Shown here: piece after piece, positions 7,494-16,072 of the stretch
Numbering within the stretch: the first letter of the stretch is position 1
Layout: each line of letters opens with the position of its first letter
Source: Acidimicrobiales bacterium
GTDB lineage: Bacteria; Actinomycetota; Acidimicrobiia; Acidimicrobiales; Ilumatobacteraceae
NCBI GenBank assembly: GCA_025463415.1
Contig: JAOBWO010000211.1
Coordinates: 1 to 36,121, forward strand
DNA length: 36,121 bases
Direction of reading: 5' to 3'
Notes under the pieces: generated by a model
What the model was told of the DNA's origin: nothing
Database searches by the model: none
The model's input: only the letters and a program-made list of their open reading frames with translations
Program-made: the position numbers and the translations under genes

Positions 7494-9890
7494 TCAACGG
7501 ACGGCCGTCACGCCGGCCGCATCGAGCAGGCTGGTCCGGTTCAGAGCTCCGTCGTAGGTGAGGCCGGCCGGCGAGCCGTCCAGGACTTGCAGCTGCAAGG
7601 TGTCCGGTGCGGTCACCGGTTGCGGGCGCCAGACGAGGGAGTAACCGCCGGCGGCGATCGTGCCCTCGAGGTGGACCGTGACCGTCACCGTGGCCCCGGG
7701 GGCGATGTCGACCTCGACCGTGCTGACGTTCCAGCCGAGCTCGGGCTGGTTGTTGGGATCGACCGACGCGCCGTTCATCGTCGTGACGGTGGCGGAGAGC
7801 GGGCTGTAGATGCTCAGCTCCATCCGGTTGGTCCCGACCGGCAGGCCGAGCGAGTTGCCGATCACGTCCGGTGGCAGCGAGCTGGACGGCACTGCGTTGC
7901 GCAGCGAGACGGTGACGTCGCCGACGACCCGGCCGGTCGCCCGGTCGTAGGAGGCGTCGTAGGCCACAGTCCGCTGCAGGTACGCGTCCAAGGAGTTGCC
8001 GCTCGCATCGTTGCTGACGATCGCCAACCCATCGCTCCTCGGCGGGACGGCACCGCCTGCGTCGCCTTGTGAGGCCGCGGATCCATCGATCTCCGGAAAC
8101 GCGCCGGCCATGCCCACCGCAACGAACGCGGCCTCCTCGTCATCCCTGCTGGTCCACCAGCTGATGTGGCCCTGGGTGGCTGCGGGGCCGAGCGCGTCGG
8201 CCAGCTCTTGCACCGCGGGCAGCTTGGCGGCGAGGAACTGCTGCAGCGCCGCGCCGGCAGCCGCTTGGTCCAACTGGACCCGTACGTCGGGGGCGAGCGT
8301 GTACTGGTCGACGAGCAGGAACTGCTGCAGCGCTGCAGCGGAGACGTCGTGACCGATCAGCAGGCCCCCCAGCGAGCCGGTCAGCGTTGCGCTGTCGGGG
8401 ATGACGATCGGACCCGCCACATCGACCAGCGCGGCCACACCGACCGGATCCATCGTGATCACGCCGTCGATTGTCTGCTTGGTGGACGCCGCGTACATCG
8501 CTGCCATCACCCTCGATGCGGTCGGCGTGTCCGGGCTCATCGTCACGTTCGACCAGAACCCTGGATCCACCGGCGTCGTGGCGCTGCCTGCACCAGCCGC
8601 GCCGTACCGTGCGAAGTACTCGGCATTCTCGTGGAGCTGCACCGGTCCCGCCGCGGCGAGCTTCGTTACGAGGTCGTCGACGCGCCCGAACGCGGTCTGC
8701 TTGATCACGCCGTTGGTGATCGCGATCTCGGCGTAGTCGCTGATCGTGCCGGACAGCCCGCGAGCCGTACCCGGACTGGTGAACACGACGAGGTAGCGCC
8801 GCACACCATCGGCACCGAGCAGCGCGGGCCCGTGCTCGGCAACCGCGGCGCTGGCGGATGTCTGGACGAGCGCCTTGGTCAACTTGTCGCGTCCGTCCTC
8901 GAGGCGCGCCCGGACGGGACCGATCAGCCATGGCGAGTCGCCCCCGTCGAGCGCGTGCGACAAGTTCCGAACGGCAGCATCGAGCTGTCGGAGCGGCTTG
9001 GCCAGCTTCGCCAACGCATCGATGTTCAGCGATCCGCTGACCAACCGCAGTTGATCGATGTCGACCGCATCGAGCGCCGTTGCAGCGGCGATCGCAGAGG
9101 ACGACGCATCGGTCACGACCCGTGTGGCCAGCTCGCGGTGCTGGGCCACGACGGGCAGCAGTCGAGAGGGCTGGGTCCACACTGCGTCCAAGGACGTGCG
9201 CGCCGCGTCCAGATCCGACGCTGCATCGCGCAGGCTCTGTGCGGCCCCCGTCGTGTTCCCCGCGCGCAACTGGTCGAGCCCGTCCTGGAGGAGATCGGTG
9301 CCGGCGCGCAGCTTCGAGCTCGCGTGCGACGCGGCGAGGCCGAGGCCGGCCGATGCGGCGAGGATCAACACGACCACGCCGACGAGACCCCAGACCACTC
9401 GCGCCCGAACCTTCTCGCCGCGCAGCGCGAGACCGACGATTCCGAGGAACATCATTGCCGCGCCCGAGATGATCGCCGAGGCACCGATGAACGGGTTGAT
9501 CGACACGTGCAGCAGGGCAACGACGACACATCCCGCGGCCAGTGATCGCGGCCACGGGTACCCCTCGGGCAACCAGCCGATCGCGATTCCAATCAACAGA
9601 CCCGCCAGCGCGACCACGACCCACGGCCCGAGCCCGACACCGATCACGGCTACCACGGCCGATGCAGTGATGGCCCACCACGGTGCCGACGCCGCGAGCC
9701 ACGACACGAAGCAGGCGAGCGCAAAGGTGACCGCTACATCGGTGCCTCGCGAGCCGGTCGGGGACACGTGGCACAGCGCAGCGACGACTCCTGCGATGAT
9801 CGAGACAGCGAGCACGCCGAGCGCCTCGGGGCGGCCGGGATGGGACTTCCTGGCTGACCTCGCGAGGCCGGGTGCGATGGTCTCAGCCAT
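7494..9890 (-). CDS. DUF4012-containing multi-pass membrane protein
   Basis: A 798-aa protein. The first ~190 residues hold about seven hydrophobic segments, the last at about 180-200. A helical, Ala-rich stretch follows, then the DUF4012 domain with a characteristic LLGADGVRRYLVVF...RGLSGTISDYAEI segment at about 395-430. The extracytoplasmic C-terminal half is rich in beta structure. DUF4012 proteins occur in exopolysaccharide and cell-envelope loci of actinobacteria, but their biochemical role is unknown. The start is set at the ATG at 9890. A GTG 6 nt upstream is equally possible, and a CACAAT hexamer ends 8 nt before the ATG. It faces the NeuD-like gene. The long N-terminal membrane domain is larger than the single helix seen in many DUF4012 proteins. 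Confidence 0.85.
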   Translation of the reverse strand: MAETIAPGLARSARKSHPGRPEALGVLAVSIIAGVVAALCHVSPTGSRGTDVAVTFALACFVSWLAASAPWWAITASAVVAVIGVGLGPWVVVALAGLLIGIAIGWLPEGYPWPRSLAAGCVVVALLHVSINPFIGASAIISGAAMMFLGIVGLALRGEKVRARVVWGLVGVVVLILAASAGLGLAASHASSKLRAGTDLLQDGLDQLRAGNTTGAAQSLRDAASDLDAARTSLDAVWTQPSRLLPVVAQHRELATRVVTDASSSAIAAATALDAVDIDQLRLVSGSLNIDALAKLAKPLRQLDAAVRNLSHALDGGDSPWLIGPVRARLEDGRDKLTKALVQTSASAAVAEHGPALLGADGVRRYLVVFTSPGTARGLSGTISDYAEIAITNGVIKQTAFGRVDDLVTKLAAAGPVQLHENAEYFARYGAAGAGSATTPVDPGFWSNVTMSPDTPTASRVMAAMYAASTKQTIDGVITMDPVGVAALVDVAGPIVIPDSATLTGSLGGLLIGHDVSAAALQQFLLVDQYTLAPDVRVQLDQAAAGAALQQFLAAKLPAVQELADALGPAATQGHISWWTSRDDEEAAFVAVGMAGAFPEIDGSAASQGDAGGAVPPRSDGLAIVSNDASGNSLDAYLQRTVAYDASYDRATGRVVGDVTVSLRNAVPSSSLPPDVIGNSLGLPVGTNRMELSIYSPLSATVTTMNGASVDPNNQPELGWNVSTVEVDIAPGATVTVTVHLEGTIAAGGYSLVWRPQPVTAPDTLQLQVLDGSPAGLTYDGALNRTSLLDAAGVTAVR

Positions 9891-9928
9891 GTGCACCCAT
9901 TGTGGCCCACCCACTGGAGGCGCCGTGT

Positions 9929-10951
9929 TCAGCCGCCTGCCGATTGCGTCGCGGTGCCGCGGAAGCACCCGACCGTGTACGGGAACTCGTGGGTCGCGAC
10001 GTAGTGGTACATCGTCACCATCTCGCCGTCCCACAGCACCGGCGACGTCGTGCCGTGGCACTCGTCGAGGTCTTGGTCGCTGATCTCGTTGCCGTTCGCG
10101 TCACGCGATCCGTAGATGCCGAACCCGTCGAACGCATATCCCACCAGCGGCGAGGGGTTCACACCGGGAGTGTCGAGGCACTCCGAGATCGAGTGGTAGT
10201 GGTAGAGACCCCGATCCTGCGGGTGGCCCTGGCAGGTGTCCTGCACCTCCCACGCGCCGGCGTCGCGGCCACCGGCATCGAACGCGTTGAAGATCGGCAC
10301 GCCGTTGATCGCGACCCCGACCTCACCACCCACGCAGGTCGACGTCGCCGCAGCTGTCGGCGCGGCCGGGATCGAGAACGAGAGCGTCTGCTCCGTGATC
10401 GTGTTCGGGTTGCGGTCGTACGACGCCGCCGGATCGTCGGCCGCGACGGGGAAGACGCCGGTGCTCGTGTCCAGCGGGAGTCCGTTCGACGTGACCACGC
10501 GTTGATCACCCTGCACGCTGAAGGTGACGCTGGCGTCGTTCCACCGCACGCTGCCCTGGACGAATATCTTCTTGGTCAGGTCCCACGTGCCATCGCCGTT
10601 GAACCACGGTCCTGCGGCCTGCGCGCCCGCGTTGCCTGTCTGCTTCCGGCACGCGAACACCTTGCCCACCGTCGGCGCGTCTGCAAAGGCCTGATCCCCG
10701 ACCGTGAGGTGGGTGTCGTCGATGCCGGATCCTGTCGACGTGTCCGATGTGTCCGAGGCAGAGGCGAACGTCGACGCCGCACCCGTTTCCGTCGATGCCA
10801 CCGGAGTCGATGCCACCGGAGTCGTTGCCACTGAGGTCGACGCGCTGCCGGATGTCGACGACGGCTTCGCGTCACTGCCGCACGCGGCGAGGAGAGCGAT
10901 GCCCACGACGGTGGCCAGGATGATCCGAGAACGCGAGGGCGGCGAGCGCAT
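9929..10951 (-). CDS. YHYH-domain lipoprotein
   Basis: A 340-aa exported lipoprotein. The signal peptide ends in the lipobox LAAC with Cys24, followed by a low-complexity Ser/Thr/Ala linker to about residue 75. The mature domain contains the YHYH signature (GLYHYHSISECL, about 250-260), GYAFDGFGIYGSRD with its paired aromatic/acidic residues, and several conserved Cys (CRKQ, STCVGG, DTCQGH, DECHG, GCFRG). YHYH proteins are exported and of unknown function, often beside redox or copper proteins. Start choice: the ATG at 10951 begins a perfect signal peptide and has TACATT ending exactly 6 nt upstream. It follows the ferredoxin-like gene by 20 nt, so it may also be read through. Confidence 0.87.
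   Translation of the reverse strand: MRSPPSRSRIILATVVGIALLAACGSDAKPSSTSGSASTSVATTPVASTPVASTETGAASTFASASDTSDTSTGSGIDDTHLTVGDQAFADAPTVGKVFACRKQTGNAGAQAAGPWFNGDGTWDLTKKIFVQGSVRWNDASVTFSVQGDQRVVTSNGLPLDTSTGVFPVAADDPAASYDRNPNTITEQTLSFSIPAAPTAAATSTCVGGEVGVAINGVPIFNAFDAGGRDAGAWEVQDTCQGHPQDRGLYHYHSISECLDTPGVNPSPLVGYAFDGFGIYGSRDANGNEISDQDLDECHGTTSPVLWDGEMVTMYHYVATHEFPYTVGCFRGTATQSAGG
10791..10835. repeat. 15-bp tandem repeat in the YHYH lipoprotein linker
   Basis: GTCGATGCCACCGGA occurs twice in a row (10791-10805 and 10806-10820) and a third, diverged copy follows (10821-10835). It encodes repeated Pro-Val-Ala-Ser-Thr units in the flexible linker after the lipobox. Confidence 0.8.
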
Positions 10952-10957
10952 CGCGGC

Positions 10958-10963
10958 AATGTA
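10958..10963 (-). promoter_or_regulatory. -10 box of the YHYH lipoprotein
   Basis: On the minus strand TACATT ends exactly 6 nt before the ATG at 10951, in the 20-bp gap after the ferredoxin-like gene. Confidence 0.42.
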
Positions 10964-10971
10964 GTTCCGTG

Positions 10972-11688
10972 TCAACTCGCGGAGGGTGAATGGATCGCGA
11001 CCGCGACGAAGCCCTTGGGCAGCTCGTGCCCCAGCGGTGGCGCCGCCGATGACGTGGCACCGACGCATGCGAACACGATCGATGCGGGCACCCGAGGTTC
11101 GTCGACGCTTTCGAACACGAACGCTCGCGTGTCACCGGTGACCCGCAACGCGAAGCTGCCTGACGGACCGCTGCTGACGACCTGTTCGCCGACGACGTCG
11201 ACGTTCTCTCCCGGCATGAGCGACACCGGCGTCGCGTCGGCACCCGGCGTCGTCCACACGCCGCCGGCGCGCATCATCTCGGCGATCCATGCCGCCAACT
11301 CGGCTCCGTGGCGGGAGTCCATCACCGGCCGCGAGGTCGACGTCTCTTCGGGATCGAACGCATGCACGGCGAGCTCGGACGGCAACGGTTCGGCTCCGCC
11401 ACCGGCCAACCACTCGCCCAGCGTCGCGACGATCGCGTCGTCGAGCATCTCCCCGAACCATCGCCGCTGACCACCGGCACGAACGACCACGACGTTGGAG
11501 TGCGCGCACAGATCGAGGCAGTCGACGGTGAACAGCCTCGCCCCTGCCACTCCGTCAAGCGAGGTCCGAAGTCGGTCGATGTGACCATCGTGGTCGACAC
11601 CCGGGTGCTTGGCGACGGTGCCACAGCAGCAACCGCGGCAGGCGAGCACGGAGACGCGATCGTCGGCGCGGCGAGTGGACGAAGGCAC
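10972..11688 (-). CDS. Thioredoxin-like [2Fe-2S] ferredoxin / sucrase-ferredoxin-like protein
   Basis: A 238-aa protein. The N-terminal ~90 residues look like a thioredoxin-fold [2Fe-2S] ferredoxin: Cys17 in VLACRGCCCG (Cys17, 20, 21 and 22 are all present) and the second pair Cys57-x3-Cys61 in TVDCLDLCAHSNVVVV. The C-terminal part is unassigned, with no motif I recognise. The family is linked to electron transfer, and the partner is unknown. The GTG at 11688 is chosen because TACCCT ends exactly 6 nt upstream and because an earlier start would run into the divergent methyltransferase gene. It is followed closely by the YHYH lipoprotein. Confidence 0.75.
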   Translation of the reverse strand: MPSSTRRADDRVSVLACRGCCCGTVAKHPGVDHDGHIDRLRTSLDGVAGARLFTVDCLDLCAHSNVVVVRAGGQRRWFGEMLDDAIVATLGEWLAGGGAEPLPSELAVHAFDPEETSTSRPVMDSRHGAELAAWIAEMMRAGGVWTTPGADATPVSLMPGENVDVVGEQVVSSGPSGSFALRVTGDTRAFVFESVDEPRVPASIVFACVGATSSAAPPLGHELPKGFVAVAIHSPSAS

Positions 11689-11694
11689 GGGGTC

Positions 11695-11700
11695 AGGGTA
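11695..11700 (-). promoter_or_regulatory. -10 box of the ferredoxin-like gene
   Basis: On the minus strand TACCCT ends exactly 6 nt before the GTG at 11688, with no Shine-Dalgarno sequence. Confidence 0.45.
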
Positions 11701-11739
11701 GGGGCAGGGGTGGACGAGGGGATATGTTGCGTCGGCCGT

Positions 11740-12546
11740 ATGGAACCCGTCGCGATCACCGAGGCCACCGATCCCCGGGTTGCCGACTACATCGGGCTGC
11801 GCGATCCCCGTCATCGCCAGCAGTTGGAGGGTGACGAGTTCTTCATCGCCGAGGGGATCAACGTCATCGAGCGCTTGATCGCATCGCAGTACGCGCTGCG
11901 CTCGGTGTTGATCTCACCGCGACGCTACGACCGCATGGAGCCGATGCTGCGCGAGGTCGACTGCCCTGTCTACATCGCCGACCGCGACGTGATGACCCAG
12001 GTTGCCGGATTCGATCTGCACCGCGGCGCGGTGGCATCGGCCGATCGGGGACGCCCGACGGAGCTGAGCGACCTGCTCGCGGCCAGCCGCACGATCGCCG
12101 TGCTCGAAGGTCTCAACGATCCGGAGAACCTCGGTGCGATCGCGCGGTCGGCGCGGGCGCTCGGCATCGACGGGTTGGTCCTCGACCCGACGTGCGCCGA
12201 TCCGTTCTATCGGCGCACGGTGCGAGTGTCGATGGGCGAGGTCCTCTTCCTCCCGATCGTGCGGTCCAGCGACTGGATCACGGACCTCGATGCGATCGCC
12301 GCGCATGGTTTCCGGCTGCTCGGCCTCACGCCGGCGCACACCGCGACGTCGATCGGCGACGTCTCTCGCGTCGAAGGCGACCGGCTGGCGCTGCTGCTCG
12401 GTGCAGAAGGCCCGGGTCTGAGCAGCCACACCCTCGCCCGGGTCGAGCCGATCCGCATCCCGCTGCGCGGTGACGTCGACTCGCTCAACGTCGGCCACGC
12501 GGCAGCGATCGCGTTCGCACTGCTCGCCGTCGATCTCCCCGACTGA
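11740..12546 (+). CDS. SpoU/TrmH-family RNA 2'-O-methyltransferase
   Basis: A 268-aa SPOUT methyltransferase that methylates the ribose 2'-OH in tRNA or rRNA. The N-terminal substrate-binding domain (to about 105) contains DEFFIAEGINVIERL. The three knot motifs are all present: motif 1 at about 126-140 (LNDPENLGAIARSARALG, with Asn126 and Arg136), motif 2 at 219-227 (LLGAEGPGL) and motif 3 at 240-255 (IPLRGDVDSLNVGHAAAI). Motif 3 has Gly-His where most members have Ser-Val. The start could be the ATG at 11740 or the in-frame GTG at 11710, which follows a G-rich stretch. A TATGTT hexamer ends 11 nt before the ATG. The target nucleotide cannot be predicted. Confidence 0.92.
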   Translation: MEPVAITEATDPRVADYIGLRDPRHRQQLEGDEFFIAEGINVIERLIASQYALRSVLISPRRYDRMEPMLREVDCPVYIADRDVMTQVAGFDLHRGAVASADRGRPTELSDLLAASRTIAVLEGLNDPENLGAIARSARALGIDGLVLDPTCADPFYRRTVRVSMGEVLFLPIVRSSDWITDLDAIAAHGFRLLGLTPAHTATSIGDVSRVEGDRLALLLGAEGPGLSSHTLARVEPIRIPLRGDVDSLNVGHAAAIAFALLAVDLPD

Positions 12547-12554
12547 CGGACGCG

Positions 12555-13124
12555 TCACTGCTGCTGCTGTTGCTCCTGCGCGGCTCGGTGGAGGATTGCC
12601 TCGCGTTCGTCGGTCCACGCCTGCCAGGTCGGCATGATCTCGGGCAGCACGCCCTTGCCGGTCTGGCTCTGCGGCCAGTTGGCATCGGGCAAAACGTTCG
12701 GCCGGCTGAGCATGTCCGCCCCGTACCAGAGGTGATGACGGCGGCGGACGAAGAGCCATCGCGAGTCCCGCCGCTCGTACGTGTCGTGGTACTCGATGAC
12801 CTGGATCACCCACTCGTCGCCACGCTCGATCTCGCCACGGGTGCCGACGATGCCGGTTGCGTGATCTCCATCGAGGACGTCGATCACGTGGTTGGTGACC
12901 TGCAGGATCGTGCGATGCCCGTCGACGAGCTGCGCGGCCATGTTGGCGCGCAGCGCGGCCCGGCCCGTCAGTTCTCGGCCGACTCGCACGTCAGGGACGA
13001 ACAGCTCGGCCAACGCGTCGAGGTCGCGGTGGTTCATCGAGACCGCGTATCGCGACGCGAGTTGGCGAATCTCCTCGCAGGCGACCAGCCAGGCGAGCGG
13101 ATCCGTGTCGCGCAACGAGGTCAC
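12555..13124 (-). CDS. SnoaL/NTF2-like protein
   Basis: A 189-aa protein with an NTF2-like cone-shaped alpha+beta fold of the SnoaL_4 type. The helix EEIRQLASRYAVSMNHRDLDALAELFVPD is at about 17-46, ITNHVIDVLDGDHATG-like strands follow, and then RRRHHLWYGAD. Members are small enzymes (dehydratases, isomerases, dioxygenase subunits) or ligand binders. No catalytic assignment is possible. The C terminus ends in Glu-Gln with a run of five Gln, encoded by CAG-type codons, which is unusual for bacteria. The GTG start overlaps the TGA of the upstream cupredoxin lipoprotein by 4 nt (GTGA), so the two are translationally coupled. Its 3' end lies 8 nt from the convergent methyltransferase gene. Confidence 0.83.
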   Translation of the reverse strand: MTSLRDTDPLAWLVACEEIRQLASRYAVSMNHRDLDALAELFVPDVRVGRELTGRAALRANMAAQLVDGHRTILQVTNHVIDVLDGDHATGIVGTRGEIERGDEWVIQVIEYHDTYERRDSRWLFVRRRHHLWYGADMLSRPNVLPDANWPQSQTGKGVLPEIMPTWQAWTDEREAILHRAAQEQQQQQ

Positions 13125-14833
13125 GGTTGGTCGGCGACCCGGAAGGCTCCTCGCATCGAGGGATGGATCCGGCAGAAGTAGGTGTACGTGCCGTCGGGCA
13201 GATCGGTGGGGGTGCTCCACGTGACCCGCCCAGCAGTGGGCGGACCGACTGCGCCGAGCTCACCGGAATCGAACGGGATGTCCGCGTCGGCCCGCGGATA
13301 GGCGATGCCTGTCGACGCGTTGCACGGTGCCTTGCACGCCGTGATCGTGTGCCAGACGCCGTTGTTCAGCGGCGCATCGAGGTTGTCGAAGGTGATCGTG
13401 CCGCCGGGCTCGATCGTCGGGATCGCGTTGCCGGCCAGCATGTCGCCCTGCGCGTAGATGTAGCCCTGGATGGGGATCTCCGGCTGGGCCGGCTCCGACG
13501 GCTGCTTGGTCGCGTCGAGGTACTTCACGTCGACGGCGCCGCCATGGTTGTCGTTCTCGGCGAGATGACCGTGGGTCAGCTGTCCGGGAACGTCGACCGG
13601 GGTCGTGAACGGATCCACGGCCGGCACGTCGCCGGCCGTCGGCGCATCCGCCATCCAGACCACCATGATGCCCATCGACTCGTACCACGACGCCCGTGCG
13701 CTGTCGTAGGTGGCATCGGTCGACAGCACGTCGCCGGCCTTCACGGTCACCCGCCAGTCTTCGGGCGTCGCCGTCATCGAGACGTCCCACGACACCGATC
13801 CCGCGGGCTCGTAGTAGTGCGCGACGGACTCGAACAGATGCGCCGTGGTGCCGGCGCGGTCGAGGTACAGATCGGTGTGCAGGCCGCCGGGGTGGAGGTG
13901 ACCAGCTGTGGCCAGCAGGATGCCGTCACGATCGATGGTCCACGTGTTCTTGACGGGTCCGCCCGCGTAGGGATCGTTGGCGTCCTCCGGGTAGGTGTAC
14001 TCGCCGTTGGTGCCGGACCCCTTGATCACATCGAACACCGGGTAGATGCTGCCGTTCTGCACGTCGTTCCAGATCGGTCGAGCCGGTGTGATCGAGGCCG
14101 CCGCGGGATCAGTGGCCGGGATGAAGTCGATGTCGTAGGTGATCCAGATCTGTCGATCGATCGGGTACAGGTTGTGGAGCATGTAGTTGACGACCCACTT
14201 GTCGCTGGCGTGGTACGTGTACCCGTAGCCGGTCGGCAGGACCGTGGTGGTCTTCTCCTCGCCGGCGGCGAAGAAGCGCTCGGCGCCGCCGCTCGTCGAA
14301 TCGTGGCCGGACAGGTTGAGCCACACGCCGTGGTGCAGGTGGATCACGTCGACCCCCGGCACCGTGCCGTCGGCGAGGCGGATGTTCGGCGCGATGCGCA
14401 CGATGTAGCCATCCACATCCGGCTTCGGGATCTGGCCCTTGCTGAAGTCGATGTTGTTCTGTCCCGGCTGCACGTCGATCGGGCCGATCTCATAGTGCAA
14501 GCGGGTCGCACCGGCCGCGATCGGTCGCTCGGCAACGATGGAGCTGGCGTCGATTGGACCGGAGTCCGGCGGAACGGTGTCGGCCAACGAGGCATCCGTG
14601 GTTGCCGGATCCGTCGTTGCGACGTCCGAGGTAGCCGGATCCGTTGCGGGCGCGCTCGTCGCGGCGGGTTGCGTCGTGGCCGCGTCCGTGGTGGCCGCCG
14701 CTGCGGTGGCGGCCGCCGTGGAGGCGACCTGCTGCGTGGCGGCAGTGCTCGACGCGCTGTTGTCGCTGGCGCACGCCGCCATCACGAAACCGGCAGAGAC
14801 GACACCCGCGAGCACGATCCGAAGCTTCCCCAT
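13121..14833 (-). CDS. Lipoprotein with C-terminal blue-copper (cupredoxin) domain
   Basis: A 570-aa exported lipoprotein. The signal peptide ends in the lipobox MAAC with Cys21, then a long Ala/Thr-rich linker runs to about residue 90. The central part has His-rich motifs (IHLHHGVWLNL, AGHLHPGGLHTDLYL, THGHLAENDNHGG), which look like copper-binding sites and recall the SURNod19/PHM-like group. That assignment is tentative. The last ~110 residues form a plastocyanin-like domain with a His near residue 500 (VWHTITAC) and Cys554, His557 and Met560 (YFCRIHPSM), the full set of type 1 copper ligands. It is likely a periplasmic or cell-surface redox protein. TAGACT ends 7 nt before the ATG. The NTF2-like gene overlaps its stop codon. 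Confidence 0.87.
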   Translation of the reverse strand: MGKLRIVLAGVVSAGFVMAACASDNSASSTAATQQVASTAAATAAAATTDAATTQPAATSAPATDPATSDVATTDPATTDASLADTVPPDSGPIDASSIVAERPIAAGATRLHYEIGPIDVQPGQNNIDFSKGQIPKPDVDGYIVRIAPNIRLADGTVPGVDVIHLHHGVWLNLSGHDSTSGGAERFFAAGEEKTTTVLPTGYGYTYHASDKWVVNYMLHNLYPIDRQIWITYDIDFIPATDPAAASITPARPIWNDVQNGSIYPVFDVIKGSGTNGEYTYPEDANDPYAGGPVKNTWTIDRDGILLATAGHLHPGGLHTDLYLDRAGTTAHLFESVAHYYEPAGSVSWDVSMTATPEDWRVTVKAGDVLSTDATYDSARASWYESMGIMVVWMADAPTAGDVPAVDPFTTPVDVPGQLTHGHLAENDNHGGAVDVKYLDATKQPSEPAQPEIPIQGYIYAQGDMLAGNAIPTIEPGGTITFDNLDAPLNNGVWHTITACKAPCNASTGIAYPRADADIPFDSGELGAVGPPTAGRVTWSTPTDLPDGTYTYFCRIHPSMRGAFRVADQP

Positions 14834-14840
14834 GCGCGGG

Positions 14841-14846
14841 AGTCTA
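14841..14846 (-). promoter_or_regulatory. -10 box of the cupredoxin lipoprotein
   Basis: On the minus strand TAGACT, the same hexamer as before crgA, ends 7 nt before the ATG at 14833. Confidence 0.43.
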
Positions 14847-14979
14847 CGGCCGAGTGGCCGCGGAGTTCAGCGCGTAACGGCTGGCATAGAGTTTGCAACT
14901 GTCTTGCAGCCCGGCGATCACGCACCTCGTCCTCGCCGATCCGCAAGGTCCGAATGCACAAACCCACGGAGGCATCACG

Positions 14980-15963
14980 ATGACCGACCACCTGAACACC
15001 CCCAACAGCAAAGACGTACCGACCGACAGCGTCAGCCGACGCAACCTCCTGCTCGGCATGGGTGCCGTCGCAGGTGCCGCTGCCGGTGCCGGCCTGCTCA
15101 CCAGCGAGACGCACGCTGCGTCGAGCTCACCCGCACGCACCACCCTGCCCGCGTTCCACCCGCATCCCGAAGTGCTCGCGGCACAGATCCCCGGCCTGAC
15201 CTACATCACCATCGATGCCCAGCAGTTCTGGCCGACAATTGCCGGTGAGCGCGTCTACGCGAACGGAACGGGCACCCAACCGACCAACCCCAATGATCGG
15301 GTCTGGGCCGCACTGCCGCTGCCGGCCGGGTCCATCGTGTACCAGATGAGCGTCGGCTACCAGGGTGCTCCGTTCATGGAGATCAACCAGCGCAAGATCA
15401 ATCAGCCCTTCCCTGCCACGGCGCCGATCGCTGTCTTCCAGAAGCAACTGCAGGCGAGTCCCGGCGGACCGGTGTCGACGACCGTCAACATGAACGGGAC
15501 GCTTCTCGAAGCGCCAGTCACCATTGCGTCCGACTCGAGCTACACGGTCAGCATGCTCTACAGCACGCCCGGTTCGTCGATCTTCAACGTGCAGATCGGC
15601 TACTTGCCGCCCACACAAAGCTTCATGCCGTTCACCGGGACGCCACGCGTGTTCGACTCCCGCCTCGCCGCCAACGGACCGAAGTTCACGATCAACGACG
15701 AGCGCACGATCGATCTCGGCATCGCCGGTGCACGCACCGCGATCATCAACCTGACCGTCACCGAGACCGGTGCCGGCGGTGGTTTCGTCGCCGTGTTCCC
15801 GGCGAACCTCGCCTACCCCGGCAACTCCAGCATCAACTGGACGACAGCCGATCAGAACGTGGCCAACGGCGTGATCACCAGCGTCGACCCGACCGGGAAG
15901 ATCAAGGTGCGTGCGAACAACGCCACGCACATCGTCATCGACCGGATCGGCTTCATGATCTGA
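14980..15963 (+). CDS. Tat-exported protein with a C-terminal 'FDSR...VDRIGF' beta domain
   Basis: A 327-aa secreted protein. A twin-arginine signal is clear: SRRNLLLG with Arg20-Arg21, a hydrophobic Ala/Gly core, and a cleavage site after THA at about 47. The middle part (50-200) is beta-rich and unassigned. From about 205 to the end it matches a domain common in secreted actinobacterial proteins, with an RVFDSR opening, a NLTVT strand, a central GGFVAVFPA strand, and a final IVIDRIGFMI. Its function is probably adhesive or carbohydrate related, but unknown. The ATG at 14980 has a strong ribosome binding site, CGGAGG, 7 nt upstream. The 146-bp gap to the divergent cupredoxin gene has a possible TAGAGT -10 box at 14887-14892. 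Confidence 0.85.
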   Translation: MTDHLNTPNSKDVPTDSVSRRNLLLGMGAVAGAAAGAGLLTSETHAASSSPARTTLPAFHPHPEVLAAQIPGLTYITIDAQQFWPTIAGERVYANGTGTQPTNPNDRVWAALPLPAGSIVYQMSVGYQGAPFMEINQRKINQPFPATAPIAVFQKQLQASPGGPVSTTVNMNGTLLEAPVTIASDSSYTVSMLYSTPGSSIFNVQIGYLPPTQSFMPFTGTPRVFDSRLAANGPKFTINDERTIDLGIAGARTAIINLTVTETGAGGGFVAVFPANLAYPGNSSINWTTADQNVANGVITSVDPTGKIKVRANNATHIVIDRIGFMI

Positions 15964-16016
15964 GCCGACGCGTTCGCAAGGCGTGCACGGCGCCGTCGAT
16001 CACCGAACGGGGTGGC

Positions 16017-16037
16017 CGGCGGCGCTGTCGCCGTTTT
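16017..16037 (+). terminator. Possible terminator after the Tat-exported protein
   Basis: CGGCG (16017-16021) and CGCCG (16029-16033) form a 5-bp stem with a 7-nt loop, followed by TTTT. It lies in the 109-bp convergent gap between the Tat-exported protein and the pilin-like gene. Confidence 0.35.
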
Positions 16038-16072
16038 CGGACCCGGCGCGCCGACGCCGATGACCCGTTCGG

